Source: AP-15 sp963732095
GTDB lineage: Bacteria; Pseudomonadota; Alphaproteobacteria; ATCC43930; CGMCC-115725
Reading direction: 5' to 3'
Length of the DNA: 64,000 nucleotides
NCBI GenBank assembly: GCA_963732095.1
Contig: CAVSZA010000078.1
Location: 1-64,000, forward strand
Both the position numbers and the translations under genes were made by a program. Positions 18,636 to 28,008 of this stretch are shown piece by piece (position 1 is the first letter of the stretch; each line of letters begins with the position of its first letter). The notes beneath the pieces were generated by a model. It had not been told where the DNA came from, did not search any database, and worked only from the letters and a program-made list of their open reading frames with translations.

Positions 18636-20123
18636 CTAACTAAGATAGCGATCGCGCAGATGGCGTTCGAAACTCGCCGTCGCGAGCGGCCGCCCCGTGG
18701 CGGTTTCGACCAGCTCCGCCGTCGACAACAGCGATCCCTTAGAGTGCACCCGGCCGCGTGTCCATCCGAGCAGCGGCGCGAACTCGCCCTCCGCAATCGC
18801 TTGCATCAGGCCCGGGACATCGCGCCGCGCCGCCTCGAACAGCTGGGCCGCGATGAGCGCGCCGAGCGTGTAGGTCGGGAAATATCCCCAATTGCCATCG
18901 TACCAATGAATGTCCTGGAGACAGCCCTCGCGGTCGTTGTTCGGCGCGACCCCGAGTATTTCGCGCATCGCTTCCGCCCAGGCAGCGGGAAGCTCCGCCG
19001 GACGGAGGTCGCCGTTGAGCATTGCGCGTTCGAGGCGGTAACGCAGGATCACGTGAGCGGGATAGGTCACCTCATCGGCGTCGACCCGGATGTAACCGCG
19101 CCGAACCTGGATTTGACGCCGGTACAACGCATCGACCTCCCACTCCGGCCCATCGCCGCCAAAAGCCTCGCGGATGATCGGTGCCGCGTAAGTTAAAAAA
19201 GCGCGGCTTCGGCACACCTGCATTTCGAGCAGCAGTGATTGGCTCTCGTGAATTGCCATGCCGCGGGCACGGCCGACCGGCTGAAGCCGCCACTCGATCG
19301 GGAGCCCTCGCTGATAGAGCGCGTGCCCGGTCTCGTGCAGCACCCCCATCAAGGCCCGCGCAAAATCATTTTCGTTGTAACGCGTCGTGATCCGCACATC
19401 ATCGGGGGTGCCGCCGCAAAACGGATGGGCACTGACGTCGAGCCTACCGTGCGCGAAATCGAAACCGATGCGCTCCATCAGACGCATTGCGAGGCGGCGC
19501 TGCGTTTCGATCGGGAAGGGGCCGCAGACGGAGGGCGAGAGCGGAACCGCCTGGCGGCTCAGGGCGCCCTCGATCAAATCAGGCAAGAAACCTGCGATTT
19601 CATCGAACAGGCGATCGATTTCGGCGACCGAAGCGTTCGGTTCGTATTGGTCGATGAGAGCCTCGTATGGGCTCGTCCCGAGCCGTTCGGCTTTGATGGT
19701 GGCGATTTCGCGTTCGATAAGGAGAATTCGCTCGAGGCCGGGAAGCACGGCGGCGAAGTCGTTCTCCAAACGGCCTCTGCGCCACACGGCTTCGCATTCC
19801 GAGCAGGCGCGCGACTCGGCTTCGACAAGCGCGCCCGGCACCGCGGCGGCATGCAGCCATCTTCGGCGCATCTCGCGCAAATTGGCGCGCTGCCACTCTC
19901 CGAGCTCATCGGTTGCCGCGTCGGCTTCGGCCAGCATCGCCTCGATCTCTGGCGCGACCAGATGCTGATGCGCGATCAAACGCAAAGTCGCGAGCTGCTC
20001 GGCTCTCGCCGCCGCGCCGCCATCGGGCATGATTGCGGCGGTATCCCAGTGGAGAACCGAGATGGCTTGCTCGATCGACCCGATTTCTCGGAACCGTTGC
20101 TCCAGCTCGCGATAGGCGATCAT
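18636..20123 (-). CDS. Metallocarboxypeptidase Taq family (peptidase M32)
   Basis: A zinc carboxypeptidase of broad specificity. GVLHETGHALYQRGLP holds the M32 HExxH site, and IHESQSLLLEMQVCRS carries the downstream Glu ligand. About 495 residues, normal. The ATG at 20123 (MIAYRELEQRF) overlaps the surf1 stop as ATGA and is preferred to an upstream in-frame start inside surf1. It is the last gene of the oxidase operon; the coupling is probably positional rather than functional. Confidence 0.93.
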   Translation of the reverse strand: MIAYRELEQRFREIGSIEQAISVLHWDTAAIMPDGGAAARAEQLATLRLIAHQHLVAPEIEAMLAEADAATDELGEWQRANLREMRRRWLHAAAVPGALVEAESRACSECEAVWRRGRLENDFAAVLPGLERILLIEREIATIKAERLGTSPYEALIDQYEPNASVAEIDRLFDEIAGFLPDLIEGALSRQAVPLSPSVCGPFPIETQRRLAMRLMERIGFDFAHGRLDVSAHPFCGGTPDDVRITTRYNENDFARALMGVLHETGHALYQRGLPIEWRLQPVGRARGMAIHESQSLLLEMQVCRSRAFLTYAAPIIREAFGGDGPEWEVDALYRRQIQVRRGYIRVDADEVTYPAHVILRYRLERAMLNGDLRPAELPAAWAEAMREILGVAPNNDREGCLQDIHWYDGNWGYFPTYTLGALIAAQLFEAARRDVPGLMQAIAEGEFAPLLGWTRGRVHSKGSLLSTAELVETATGRPLATASFERHLRDRYLS

Positions 20124-20833
20124 CGCATTCCCGCGTTGCGGCGATGGTAAAGGACATAGATGACGACCAACGCAACCGCCAGTGAAAACCACGTTACGGC
20201 ATATTGCAGGTGATTGTTCGGTAGCGTGAGGCGGGTGACGCCGCCCTTCGGCCAGCCACCGGGGTTGGGTGTCGCATCGGCGTCTATATAGAAGGGTGCA
20301 ACCCGGTCGAGCTTGTCCGCCGCGCTCATTGCCGGAAGATCAACCCAGAACCAGTAGTTCAGATCGGGGCGATTGTCGGGCAGAAACCAGTTCGGCCTCC
20401 CGGCCGGCGGCAGCCGCAGCAGTCCTTGTACCCGGACCGTGCCGGCGATCTGGCCGCCGGCTCTCTTGGATGGATTCCTCAGATCGGCCGGGATATACCC
20501 GCGATTTACAAAGACGACGCGGCCCCCCGGCTCCAGCAGCGGCGTCAGAACTTGATAGCCCTGTCCACCGCCCTCCGAGGTCGCGCCGAGGAAGATTTCC
20601 TTGTCATTGAGGAAGACCCCTTCGTCGCTGATGTGGTGGAACTCCATATCGCGCGCCTCCGTAAGGCTTTTCGGCACGGCAGCCGGGGCGGCCGCGATCG
20701 CGGCCTGTCTTTGCGCGATCAGATCCTGCTTCCAGAATAGCCGCTCGACCTGCCACGCCCCCAGCGCGAGGCAGATCAGCAGCATCGGCAGGGAGAAGAC
20801 GGTTGGCCAAAACAGCGGCCGAAAGTTCGTCAT
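20120..20833 (-). CDS. SURF1-family cytochrome c oxidase assembly protein
   Basis: Assists insertion of haem a into subunit I of aa3-type oxidase in the inner membrane. Two transmembrane helices bracket a periplasmic domain: residues about 8-28 (FWPTVFSLPMLLICLALGAW) and a C-terminal one (YAVTWFSLAVALVVIYVLY). FVNRGYIP and YWFWVDLPAM are family signatures. 237 residues. It lies between DUF983 and the M32 peptidase in the oxidase operon. Confidence 0.93.
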   Translation of the reverse strand: MTNFRPLFWPTVFSLPMLLICLALGAWQVERLFWKQDLIAQRQAAIAAAPAAVPKSLTEARDMEFHHISDEGVFLNDKEIFLGATSEGGGQGYQVLTPLLEPGGRVVFVNRGYIPADLRNPSKRAGGQIAGTVRVQGLLRLPPAGRPNWFLPDNRPDLNYWFWVDLPAMSAADKLDRVAPFYIDADATPNPGGWPKGGVTRLTLPNNHLQYAVTWFSLAVALVVIYVLYHRRNAGMR

Positions 20834-20861
20834 CTAAAACGGTGCGAGCGCACTCAAACCT

Positions 20862-21230
20862 TCAGGAGGGAGGCGGCGCGACCAGCAGATGGTGACGATA
20901 TTGCAGCGCGATAAGGCCGGCTTTCAGCGGTCGCAACATAGCAATCGCGCCGACGATGATAAATGGCGTCCACAGCACGAGATGTATCCAGATGGGGGGC
21001 GAGAATTTTATCTCGACCAAAGCCGCGAGCGCTACGACGATCAGGCCAAGGAAAAGAATGACGAAAACGGCCGGGCCGTCCCCCGCGTCTTCTGCGGAAA
21101 GATCAAGAGCGCAGACCTCACACGCGCCGCGCACATTCAAGAGGCCGGTAAATAATCTTCCTTGGCCGCAGCGCGGGCATCGGCAGCCGAGTGCGGCACG
21201 GAAAGGGGAGACCGCTGGAAAATCATTCAT
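20862..21230 (-). CDS. DUF983 membrane protein of the oxidase operon
   Basis: 122 residues. The N-terminal CRCPRCGQGRLF and GACEVCALDLS form two CxxC knuckles, probably a zinc ribbon, and are followed by two transmembrane helices (about 52-70 and 78-98). DUF983 proteins are regularly encoded between ctaE and surf1 in Alphaproteobacteria; their exact role is unknown. The start overlaps the ctaE stop as ATGA. Confidence 0.88.
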   Translation of the reverse strand: MNDFPAVSPFRAALGCRCPRCGQGRLFTGLLNVRGACEVCALDLSAEDAGDGPAVFVILFLGLIVVALAALVEIKFSPPIWIHLVLWTPFIIVGAIAMLRPLKAGLIALQYRHHLLVAPPPS

Positions 21231-22042
21231 CCCGCGATGCCGGCACCGCCGCTGCCCTCACCCCACCAATAAACGCAAACAAACAAGAACAGCCACACGA
21301 CGTCGACGAAATGCCAATACCACGCGGCTGCTTCGAACCCGAAATGATGGTCGGGTTTGAAGTGTCCAGCCCACGCCCGACAGAGGCAGACGATCAGGAA
21401 GGTCGTGCCGATGATGACGTGGAAACCGTGAAACCCGGTCGCCATGAAGAACGTCGATGGATAGATGCCGTCGGTGAAATGGAAGGGGGCGTGGCTATAT
21501 TCCCAGGCCTGAACCGAGGTGAAACAGATACCCAGAAAAATGGTCAGTGCCAGTCCGCGCAATAAGCCGTTCCGGTCGCCTTCGATCAGCGAATGATGCG
21601 CCCAGGTGACCGTCGTCCCCGACAGCAGCAAGATCAAAGTATTCAGAAACGGGAACTCGAAGGGATCGAAGGGGTGGATGGTCTTGGGCGGCCAAGTGCC
21701 GCCTACCGGGAACAGGCTCGACGCAAAGAAGGCCCAGAAAAACGCAGCGAAGAACATCACCTCAGAGGCGATGAACAGCGCCATGCCGTAACGCATCCCG
21801 AGCTGCACGACGGGGGTGTGATAGCCCTGAAAGGTCGCCTCGCGAATGACGTCGCGCCACCACACCGCCATCGTCGCAAGCACCGAGAGGACTCCGATGA
21901 TCAAGAGGGTCCAGCCATAGCCGTGCATGTAGAGGACGCCACCGGTGGTGATCAGACCGGCGGCTACCGCTCCGAACAGCGGCCAGACACTTGGGGCGAC
22001 GAGATGATAGGGATGCTTCGGCGGGGCGTGCGCTTCGCTCAT
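21227..22042 (-). CDS. ctaE: Cytochrome c oxidase subunit III
   Basis: A seven-helix subunit of the aa3 terminal oxidase that stabilises the proton-pumping core. KHPYHLVAPSVWPLFGA, LFIASEVMFFAAFFWAFF (with the conserved Glu) and GFHGFHVIIGT are diagnostic. 271 residues, full length. Follows ctaG by 17 bp. Confidence 0.97.
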   Translation of the reverse strand: MSEAHAPPKHPYHLVAPSVWPLFGAVAAGLITTGGVLYMHGYGWTLLIIGVLSVLATMAVWWRDVIREATFQGYHTPVVQLGMRYGMALFIASEVMFFAAFFWAFFASSLFPVGGTWPPKTIHPFDPFEFPFLNTLILLLSGTTVTWAHHSLIEGDRNGLLRGLALTIFLGICFTSVQAWEYSHAPFHFTDGIYPSTFFMATGFHGFHVIIGTTFLIVCLCRAWAGHFKPDHHFGFEAAAWYWHFVDVVWLFLFVCVYWWGEGSGGAGIAG

Positions 22043-22059
22043 GGATTGGCTCGGATCGA

Positions 22060-22659
22060 TTAATTTATGGAAGCTGGCCGCGATCGAGGTGCCGCGGACG
22101 CGGTCGGGGGCGCGGCCTCAGGTGCTCGAAACATCGTATAGGACAATGTGATCGAGCGGACCTCGCTCGTGCTCGGGTCGATCAAGATGTCGGGATCGAC
22201 AAAGAAGACGACTCCCATATCGATGCTTTGACCCGGCGCGAGGGTCTGACTGTTGAAGCAGAAGCATTGCAGTTTGTCGAAATAGATCCCGGCCTTGGTC
22301 GGGGTAACGTTGTAGACCGCCTGGGCGGTGACCGGCGCCGCGGTGCGGTTGACGGTGCGGAAAAATACTTGGTTCTGAGCGCCCGGATGCACCGCTATCG
22401 CGCTCTCCAGGGGGCGAAATTCCCAATCGAGACCGGGGGCGACCTGGGCGTCGAACCGCACGGTAATCAGCTCAGCGGCAAGGTGAGTAGGCGCCGTCTC
22501 TGCACGCTGGGTGGTGCCGCCAAAGCCGGTCGCAGCGCAGAACAGTCGGTAGAGCGGAACCGAGGCAAAGGACAGTCCGACCATGCCGGCCACTACGGAT
22601 ACCAGCAACACGACAGTCGCCCCGTTGCGTCTACGGTGCGATCGTCTCGCCTTAGCCAC
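22060..22659 (-). CDS. ctaG: Cytochrome c oxidase assembly protein CtaG (Cox11)
   Basis: Delivers copper to the CuB site of subunit I. One N-terminal transmembrane helix (about 15-35) precedes a periplasmic domain. KLQCFCFNSQTL contains the CFCF copper-binding motif, and VDPDIL is conserved. 199 residues. Starts just 3 bp after the small coxF stop. Confidence 0.96.
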   Translation of the reverse strand: MAKARRSHRRRNGATVVLLVSVVAGMVGLSFASVPLYRLFCAATGFGGTTQRAETAPTHLAAELITVRFDAQVAPGLDWEFRPLESAIAVHPGAQNQVFFRTVNRTAAPVTAQAVYNVTPTKAGIYFDKLQCFCFNSQTLAPGQSIDMGVVFFVDPDILIDPSTSEVRSITLSYTMFRAPEAAPPTASAAPRSRPASIN

Positions 22660-22662
22660 CCG

Positions 22663-22785
22663 CTACCCCCCCATCCGGACGATGGCGAGGGCGTAAAACA
22701 GCGCGACAAGTGCGACAAGCACGGCTACCAGCGCGCGGTTGCGGGCCCGAATGGTCTTTCCCCGGTCAGGGTCCGCGGCAATCAC
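22663..22785 (-). CDS. coxF: CoxF-like small single-helix protein
   Basis: A 40-residue protein. Its GTG start overlaps the ctaB stop as GTGA, and its stop lies 3 bp before ctaG. It reads a short charged N-terminus (KTIRARNR) followed by one hydrophobic helix (ALVAVLVALVALFYALAIV). Alphaproteobacterial oxidase operons commonly hold a tiny membrane protein at exactly this position. Its size is below most gene-finder cut-offs. Role unknown; possibly assembly or stabilisation. Confidence 0.75.
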   Translation of the reverse strand: MIAADPDRGKTIRARNRALVAVLVALVALFYALAIVRMGG

Positions 22786-23705
22786 AGCCAAGCCCCGCTC
22801 GCGTGGTCGACCAGCAAAAGGCTGAAGATCAGAAACAAATAGAGCAGCGAAAAGGCGAACATCCGCCGCGCACTGCGATCGGTCGGATCGCGGCAGACAA
22901 GGATGGCCGCGCCCGTGAAGGTGCCGCTCAACAAAAAAGCGCCGGCGCCATAAAGCGGCCCCGCAACCCCGAGCAGCCACGGCGCCAGGGCCGCCGGCCA
23001 CAGCACGACCGTATAGAGCAGCATCTGTCGCTTGGTTTCGCGTGCCCCGGCGACGACCGGCAACATCGGCACACCTGCGGCGGCATAATCCCCGACGCGA
23101 TACAGCGACAAGGCCCAGAAATGCGGCGGCGTCCAGAAAAAGATCACCGCAAACAGAGCGATCGCGCCCCAGCCGATGTCGCCAGTGACTGCCGCCCAGC
23201 CGATCATGGGCGGAAAGGCGCCCGCGGCCCCACCGATCACAATGTTCTGCGGGGTTCGGCGCTTCAGCCACATCGTGTAGACAAAGACATAAAAGGCGAT
23301 CGTCAGGGCCAGGAGCTCGGCGGCTACAGTGTTGACCGCCAACCCCATCAGGAGCACGGCGCCGACACCGAGCACAACGCCAAAGCCGAGAGCTTCGCCG
23401 GGCATCATCCGTCCCGCCGGCAATGGCCGGCTCGCGGTCCGGCGCATCACAGCGTCGATATCGCGCTCATACCACATATTGATCGCGCCGGCTGCTCCGG
23501 CCCCTACCGCAATGCACAACACTGCGACTGTTGCGAGCAATGGATGGAGATGGCCCGGGGCCAGGACGAGCCCGACCAGCCCTGTAAAGACCACCAGTGA
23601 CATGACCCTTGGCTTGAGGATCTCGACATAATCCGCAACCCCCGCCGCCGACGCCGGGGCGAGGCGCAACGGAATGGATGGCGGGGTCTCGGACAAGTCG
23701 CTCAC
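22782..23705 (-). CDS. ctaB: Protoheme IX farnesyltransferase (haem O synthase)
   Basis: A UbiA-superfamily membrane enzyme that adds farnesyl to haem B to give haem O, the precursor of haem A. NMWYERDIDAVMRRT and SRPLPAG hold the diphosphate-binding Asp-rich region, and VIFFWTPPHFWALSL is diagnostic. 307 residues, about nine helices. Lies between ctaD and coxF, 16 bp after ctaD. Confidence 0.96.
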   Translation of the reverse strand: MSDLSETPPSIPLRLAPASAAGVADYVEILKPRVMSLVVFTGLVGLVLAPGHLHPLLATVAVLCIAVGAGAAGAINMWYERDIDAVMRRTASRPLPAGRMMPGEALGFGVVLGVGAVLLMGLAVNTVAAELLALTIAFYVFVYTMWLKRRTPQNIVIGGAAGAFPPMIGWAAVTGDIGWGAIALFAVIFFWTPPHFWALSLYRVGDYAAAGVPMLPVVAGARETKRQMLLYTVVLWPAALAPWLLGVAGPLYGAGAFLLSGTFTGAAILVCRDPTDRSARRMFAFSLLYLFLIFSLLLVDHASGAWL

Positions 23706-23721
23706 GAAACGCCGGCTCCGG

Positions 23722-25338
23722 TTAAACCACTACCGGCAATTCTTCGTAGCTGTGGAACGGCGGGGGCGACGACACCTTCCACTCGAGGGTAGTCGCGCCC
23801 TCGCCCCAATAATTGGCGCCAACCCGCCGACCCGCCGTCAGCGTATGGATTACGATGAACACGAAGAACAAGGTCGAGCCGAAAGAGATGAAAGACCCGA
23901 TCGAAGCGATAAAGTTCCACGGAGCGAACGCATCGGGGTAGTCGGCAATTCGCCGGGGCATGCCGGCGAGCCCGAGGAAATGCATCGGAAAGAAGGTTAA
24001 GTTCACGCCGATGAAGGTGGTCCAGAAATGGATCTTGCCCCAACTCTCATTGTATTGGCGGCCGGACATCTTGCCGATCCAATAATAGAAACCCGCAAAG
24101 ATCGAGAACACCGCGCCGAGCGACAGCACATAGTGAAAATGCGCCACTACGTAATAGGTGTTGTGCAGCGCGAAATCGACGCCGGCATTGGCCAGCACGA
24201 CGCCAGTTACGCCGCCGACCGTAAACAAGAAGATGAAGCCCATCGCCCACAACATCGGCGTCTTGAAATCGATCGAGCCACCCCACATCGTCGCAATCCA
24301 GGAGAAGATTTTGACCCCGGTGGGCACCGCAATGACCATCGTCGCCGCGGTGAAATAGGCGCGCGTATCAACCGAGATCCCAGTCGTGAACATATGATGC
24401 GCCCAGACGACAAAGCCGATCACGCCGATCGAGATCATGGCATACGCCATGCCGAGATAGCCGAACACCGGCTTTTTCGAGAAGGTCGAGACGACCTGCG
24501 AGATCATCCCGAAACCCGGCAGGATCAGGATGTAGACCTCGGGATGGCCGAAGAACCAGAACAGGTTCAGAAACAACAGCGGGTCGCCGCCGCCGGCCGG
24601 ATCGAAAAAGGTCGTGCCGAAATTGCGGTCGGTCAGCAGCATCGTGATCGCTCCGGCGAGCACCGGCAGCGAGAGCAGCAGCAGGAAGGCCGTCACCAGG
24701 ATCGCCCACACGAACAAGGGCATCTTGTGCATCGTCATGCCCGGGGCGCGCATGTTGAGGATCGTCGTGATAAAGTTGATGGCGCCCATGATCGAGGAGG
24801 CGCCGGCGAGGTGCAGCGAGAAGATCACCATGTCTACCGCCGGTCCCGGATGCCCGACCTGGGCCGAGAGCGGCGGGTAGACCGTCCACCCGACGCCGGC
24901 GCCTTGCCCCACCATCGTCGAGCCGAGCAGTAGCGCAAAAGACGGGACCAGCAGCCAGAAGCTGACGTTGTTCATCCGCGGGAAGGCCATGTCCGGCGAG
25001 CCGATCATCAGCGGCACCATCCAGTTGCCGAACCCGCCGATCATCGCCGGCATGATCACGAAGAACACCATGATCAGCCCATGGGCCGTGACGATGACGT
25101 TGTACAGCTGATGGTCCGAGATGAACTCATTGGCCGGGTGTATCAGCTGCATCCGCATGATGACGGACAGCAGACCACCGATCACCCCGGCGACGATCGC
25201 GAACAGCAGGTAAAGGGTGCCGATGTCCTTGTGATTGGTCGAGCAGAACCAGCGGACGAAGAATCCCGGCGCGTGGCCGTGGCTATGCACGTCATGACCG
25301 TGCAGGTTGGCGACGTCGACACCGCGCTCATAAGCCAT
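23722..25338 (-). CDS. ctaD: Cytochrome c oxidase subunit I (aa3 type)
   Basis: The catalytic subunit: 12 helices, low-spin haem a and the haem a3-CuB centre, reducing oxygen and pumping protons. WFFGHPEVYILILPGFG has the CuB His and the cross-linked Tyr, VWAHHMFTTG the other two CuB histidines, and VVAHFHYVLSLGA the haem ligands. 538 residues, full length. Starts 17 bp after ctaC. Confidence 0.98.
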   Translation of the reverse strand: MAYERGVDVANLHGHDVHSHGHAPGFFVRWFCSTNHKDIGTLYLLFAIVAGVIGGLLSVIMRMQLIHPANEFISDHQLYNVIVTAHGLIMVFFVIMPAMIGGFGNWMVPLMIGSPDMAFPRMNNVSFWLLVPSFALLLGSTMVGQGAGVGWTVYPPLSAQVGHPGPAVDMVIFSLHLAGASSIMGAINFITTILNMRAPGMTMHKMPLFVWAILVTAFLLLLSLPVLAGAITMLLTDRNFGTTFFDPAGGGDPLLFLNLFWFFGHPEVYILILPGFGMISQVVSTFSKKPVFGYLGMAYAMISIGVIGFVVWAHHMFTTGISVDTRAYFTAATMVIAVPTGVKIFSWIATMWGGSIDFKTPMLWAMGFIFLFTVGGVTGVVLANAGVDFALHNTYYVVAHFHYVLSLGAVFSIFAGFYYWIGKMSGRQYNESWGKIHFWTTFIGVNLTFFPMHFLGLAGMPRRIADYPDAFAPWNFIASIGSFISFGSTLFFVFIVIHTLTAGRRVGANYWGEGATTLEWKVSSPPPFHSYEELPVVV

Positions 25339-25355
25339 TTCTCGCTTCCTCGATC

Positions 25356-26249
25356 TCAGTTTCCAGCCGGTGCGGGCTGGACGGCGTCGGTCGCAGCCGA
25401 AGCGGCAACGCGCACCGCATCACCGCCTTCACCTTTATGGGCGAACTTCTTCTTGGCATCGACCAGCCAACGTTGGAAATCGTCCTTCGATACCGCCTCG
25501 ACCTTGATCGGCATGAAGGCGTGGTTAATACCGCAAATCTGATTGCACTCGCCGTAATAAACACCCGCGTGCTCGACATTCATCCAGCTTTCGTTGAGCC
25601 GGCCGACGATTGCGTATTCCTGGACGCCGAAAGACGGGACAAACCAGCTGTGGATCACATCGGTGCCGGTCACGTAGACCCGGATCACCGTGTCGACCGG
25701 AACAACCAGCGGATTGTCGACGTCCAGCAGCCGCTTCTGGTCGGGCTTCAGATCGGCCTCCGGAATGATGTTGCTGTCGAAGCTCAGCCCATTTTGGTCG
25801 GGATACTCATATGTCCAGTACCACTGATGTCCGGTGACTTTGATCGTCATGTCGGGGTTCGGCACCCGGTCCATGTAATACATCAGCTTGAAGGACGGTA
25901 TGGCGATAATCACCAGAATCAGAACCGGCACCACGGTCCAGAGCATCTCGATAACGGTGTTGTGCGAGGTCCGCGTCGGCACCGGGTTGCGTTCTTGACG
26001 AAAGCGAACGATGACGTAGAGCAACAAACCCAAGACGAATAGAGTGATGAGAAAGATGATGACCAAGAGCTCGTCATGAAATGCCGTCAGCCGGTCTTTG
26101 ACCGGCGTGGCGGGCGGCTGCATGCCGATTTCCCAGCGCCACGGCCCCTCTGCCCAAGCGAGCGCAGCAAAGGCGGTACTGCCGATCAACGCCAGCGTCA
26201 GCATAGACCACACGCGGGCTGCGACCTTCCTCGTGAACAATCTCGTCAT
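25356..26249 (-). CDS. ctaC: Cytochrome c oxidase subunit II
   Basis: Accepts electrons from cytochrome c at the CuA site. A signal sequence (ARVWSMLTLALIGSTAFAAL) is followed by two helices and a periplasmic cupredoxin domain. HQWYWTYEYPD provides the aromatic entry patch and YGECNQICGINHAFMPI the CuA cysteines and His/Met. I chose ATG 26249 (MTRLFTRKV), because an in-frame start 30 codons upstream adds non-native sequence. First gene of the oxidase operon. Confidence 0.96.
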   Translation of the reverse strand: MTRLFTRKVAARVWSMLTLALIGSTAFAALAWAEGPWRWEIGMQPPATPVKDRLTAFHDELLVIIFLITLFVLGLLLYVIVRFRQERNPVPTRTSHNTVIEMLWTVVPVLILVIIAIPSFKLMYYMDRVPNPDMTIKVTGHQWYWTYEYPDQNGLSFDSNIIPEADLKPDQKRLLDVDNPLVVPVDTVIRVYVTGTDVIHSWFVPSFGVQEYAIVGRLNESWMNVEHAGVYYGECNQICGINHAFMPIKVEAVSKDDFQRWLVDAKKKFAHKGEGGDAVRVAASAATDAVQPAPAGN

Positions 26250-26562
26250 CTCACCTCGAGCCTGCAGCCTCTCACCCGTCGCTGGCACCCGGAGCCGCGT
26301 TGCCGAGAGGGCTTCCGAGAGGGGAGGACTTGTCCCCATTCCGCTCGACCAAATCTATCGCCCAAATCTATCGCCGGGTCTGTTCGAGCCCGAATGCAAT
26401 ATCAAGCTATACCATGGCTCGCCGGGACAACAACCGCCCAAACCCGGCTGCGCCCGTTTGCGTCAAGCCGCCGCACGCGCGAACAGTCACGCGAAGTCTT
26501 ACGCCGCGGAACTTCCGCCTTTCTCTAAGGGTCGGCTGCGACCATATTGAGGCGAACCCGCA
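26250..26562. other. Divergent intergenic region between ctaC and tldD
   Basis: About 310 bp without a convincing gene. It must hold the oxidase operon promoter and the tldD promoter. A perfect 13-bp tandem repeat lies at 26350-26375 (separate entry). No clear -35/-10 pair could be fixed. Confidence 0.5.
26350..26375. repeat. Perfect tandem repeat of 13 bp
   Basis: CAAATCTATCGCC is repeated head to tail at 26350-26362 and 26363-26375, about 100 bp upstream of ctaC. It could be a double binding site or simple slippage. Confidence 0.5.
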
Positions 26563-26574
26563 ATGGAGTTTCAA

Positions 26575-28008
26575 ATGACCGATCTCGCCGTCACCGACAC
26601 GCTGTTTTTCGAACGGACGGGGATGGACCCGGGCCGCATCGAGGCGCTCGTCGACCAATCCTTGGCCGGAATGGATGACGGCGAGCTTTACCTCGAATAC
26701 AGCCAGTCCGAGAGCCTCGCGCTCGATGACGGCCGGATCAAGAGCGCGAGTTTCGATACGACACAGGGGTTCGGCCTGCGGGCGGTCGCCGGCGAGGCTG
26801 CCGGTTATGCGCACGCATCCGAGTTGTCGGAGGCGGCGATCCGTCGCGCGGCCGATACTGTCCGAGCGGTGGCGAGCGGTCACTCGGGGGTTTTTGCGGC
26901 GCCTCCTCCGGGGACAAACCGTGGCCTCTACACCGACCAGAACCCGCTCGGCCTCGTCGACCTCGGGGCAAAAACGCGGCTACTGGCGGAAATGGACGCT
27001 TATGCGCGCAGTCGCGATCCGCGGGTTAGGCAAGTCATGGCCTCGCTCAGCGGCGTCTGGCAAGCGGTGCAGATCATTCGACCCGATGGCCGCCGGGTCG
27101 CGGATATCCGCCCGCTGGTACGGCTGAGCGTGGCGATCGTTGTCGGCGACGGCGACCGCATGGAGACCGGCTCCTCCGGCGCGGGGGGCCGCGTCGGATA
27201 CGATCTTTATCTCGATCCCCAGCAATGGAAGACACAGGTCGACGAAGCCTTGCGTCAGGCGCTCGTCAACCTCGGCTCGGTGCCCGCGCCGGCAGGCGAG
27301 ATGACCGTCGTCTTGGGGCCGGGGTGGCCGGGGGTCATGCTGCACGAGGCGGTCGGCCACGGGCTCGAGGGCGATTTCAACCGTAAAAAGACATCGGCGT
27401 TCTCCGGGATGATCGGGCAGCGCGTCGCGAGCGAGGGTGTGACGGTCGTCGACGACGGGACAATGCCCGACCGCCGTGGCTCGCTGACCGTCGACGATGA
27501 GGGCACGCCGACGAATTATACTGTCCTGATCGAGGACGGGATCCTCAAGGGCTATATGCAGGACCGCATGAACGCGCGCCTTCTCGGCGCCGCTCCGACC
27601 GGGAACGGCCGGCGGCAGAGTTTTGCACATGCCCCGATGCCGCGGATGACCAACACCTACATGTTGGCCGGCCGCCATGACCCGGCGGAGATCATGGCCT
27701 CGGTCAAGCGCGGGGTTTATGCCGTGAATTTCGGCGGCGGACAGGTCGACATCACCTCCGGCAAGTTCGTATTTTCCGCCTCCGAAGCCTATCTGATCGA
27801 GGACGGCAAGGTCGGACCGGCGGTCAAAGGCGCAACTCTAATCGGCAACGGGCCGGACGCGCTGACCAAAGTCACGATGATCGGCAATGATCTTCGCCTC
27901 GACGATGGCATCGGCACCTGCGGGAAGGACGGTCAGAGTGTGCCGGTCGGTGTCGGTCAGCCGACCCTGCGGATGGACGGGCTGACGGTCGGCGGCACGA
28001 GCGCGTGA
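26575..28008 (+). CDS. tldD: Metalloprotease TldD
   Basis: The zinc-bearing half of the TldD-TldE(PmbA) protease that degrades unfolded peptides and matures some RiPPs. MLHEAVGHGLEGDF holds the HExxxH site. LEYSQSESLALDDGRIKSAS is the family N-terminus, and FVFSASEAYLIEDGK with GPDALTKVTMIGND the C-terminus. About 477 residues. GGAG at 26565-26568 suits the ATG at 26575; an alternative in-frame ATG is at 26563. The partner pmbA is 7.6 kb downstream. Confidence 0.95.
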   Translation: MTDLAVTDTLFFERTGMDPGRIEALVDQSLAGMDDGELYLEYSQSESLALDDGRIKSASFDTTQGFGLRAVAGEAAGYAHASELSEAAIRRAADTVRAVASGHSGVFAAPPPGTNRGLYTDQNPLGLVDLGAKTRLLAEMDAYARSRDPRVRQVMASLSGVWQAVQIIRPDGRRVADIRPLVRLSVAIVVGDGDRMETGSSGAGGRVGYDLYLDPQQWKTQVDEALRQALVNLGSVPAPAGEMTVVLGPGWPGVMLHEAVGHGLEGDFNRKKTSAFSGMIGQRVASEGVTVVDDGTMPDRRGSLTVDDEGTPTNYTVLIEDGILKGYMQDRMNARLLGAAPTGNGRRQSFAHAPMPRMTNTYMLAGRHDPAEIMASVKRGVYAVNFGGGQVDITSGKFVFSASEAYLIEDGKVGPAVKGATLIGNGPDALTKVTMIGNDLRLDDGIGTCGKDGQSVPVGVGQPTLRMDGLTVGGTSA

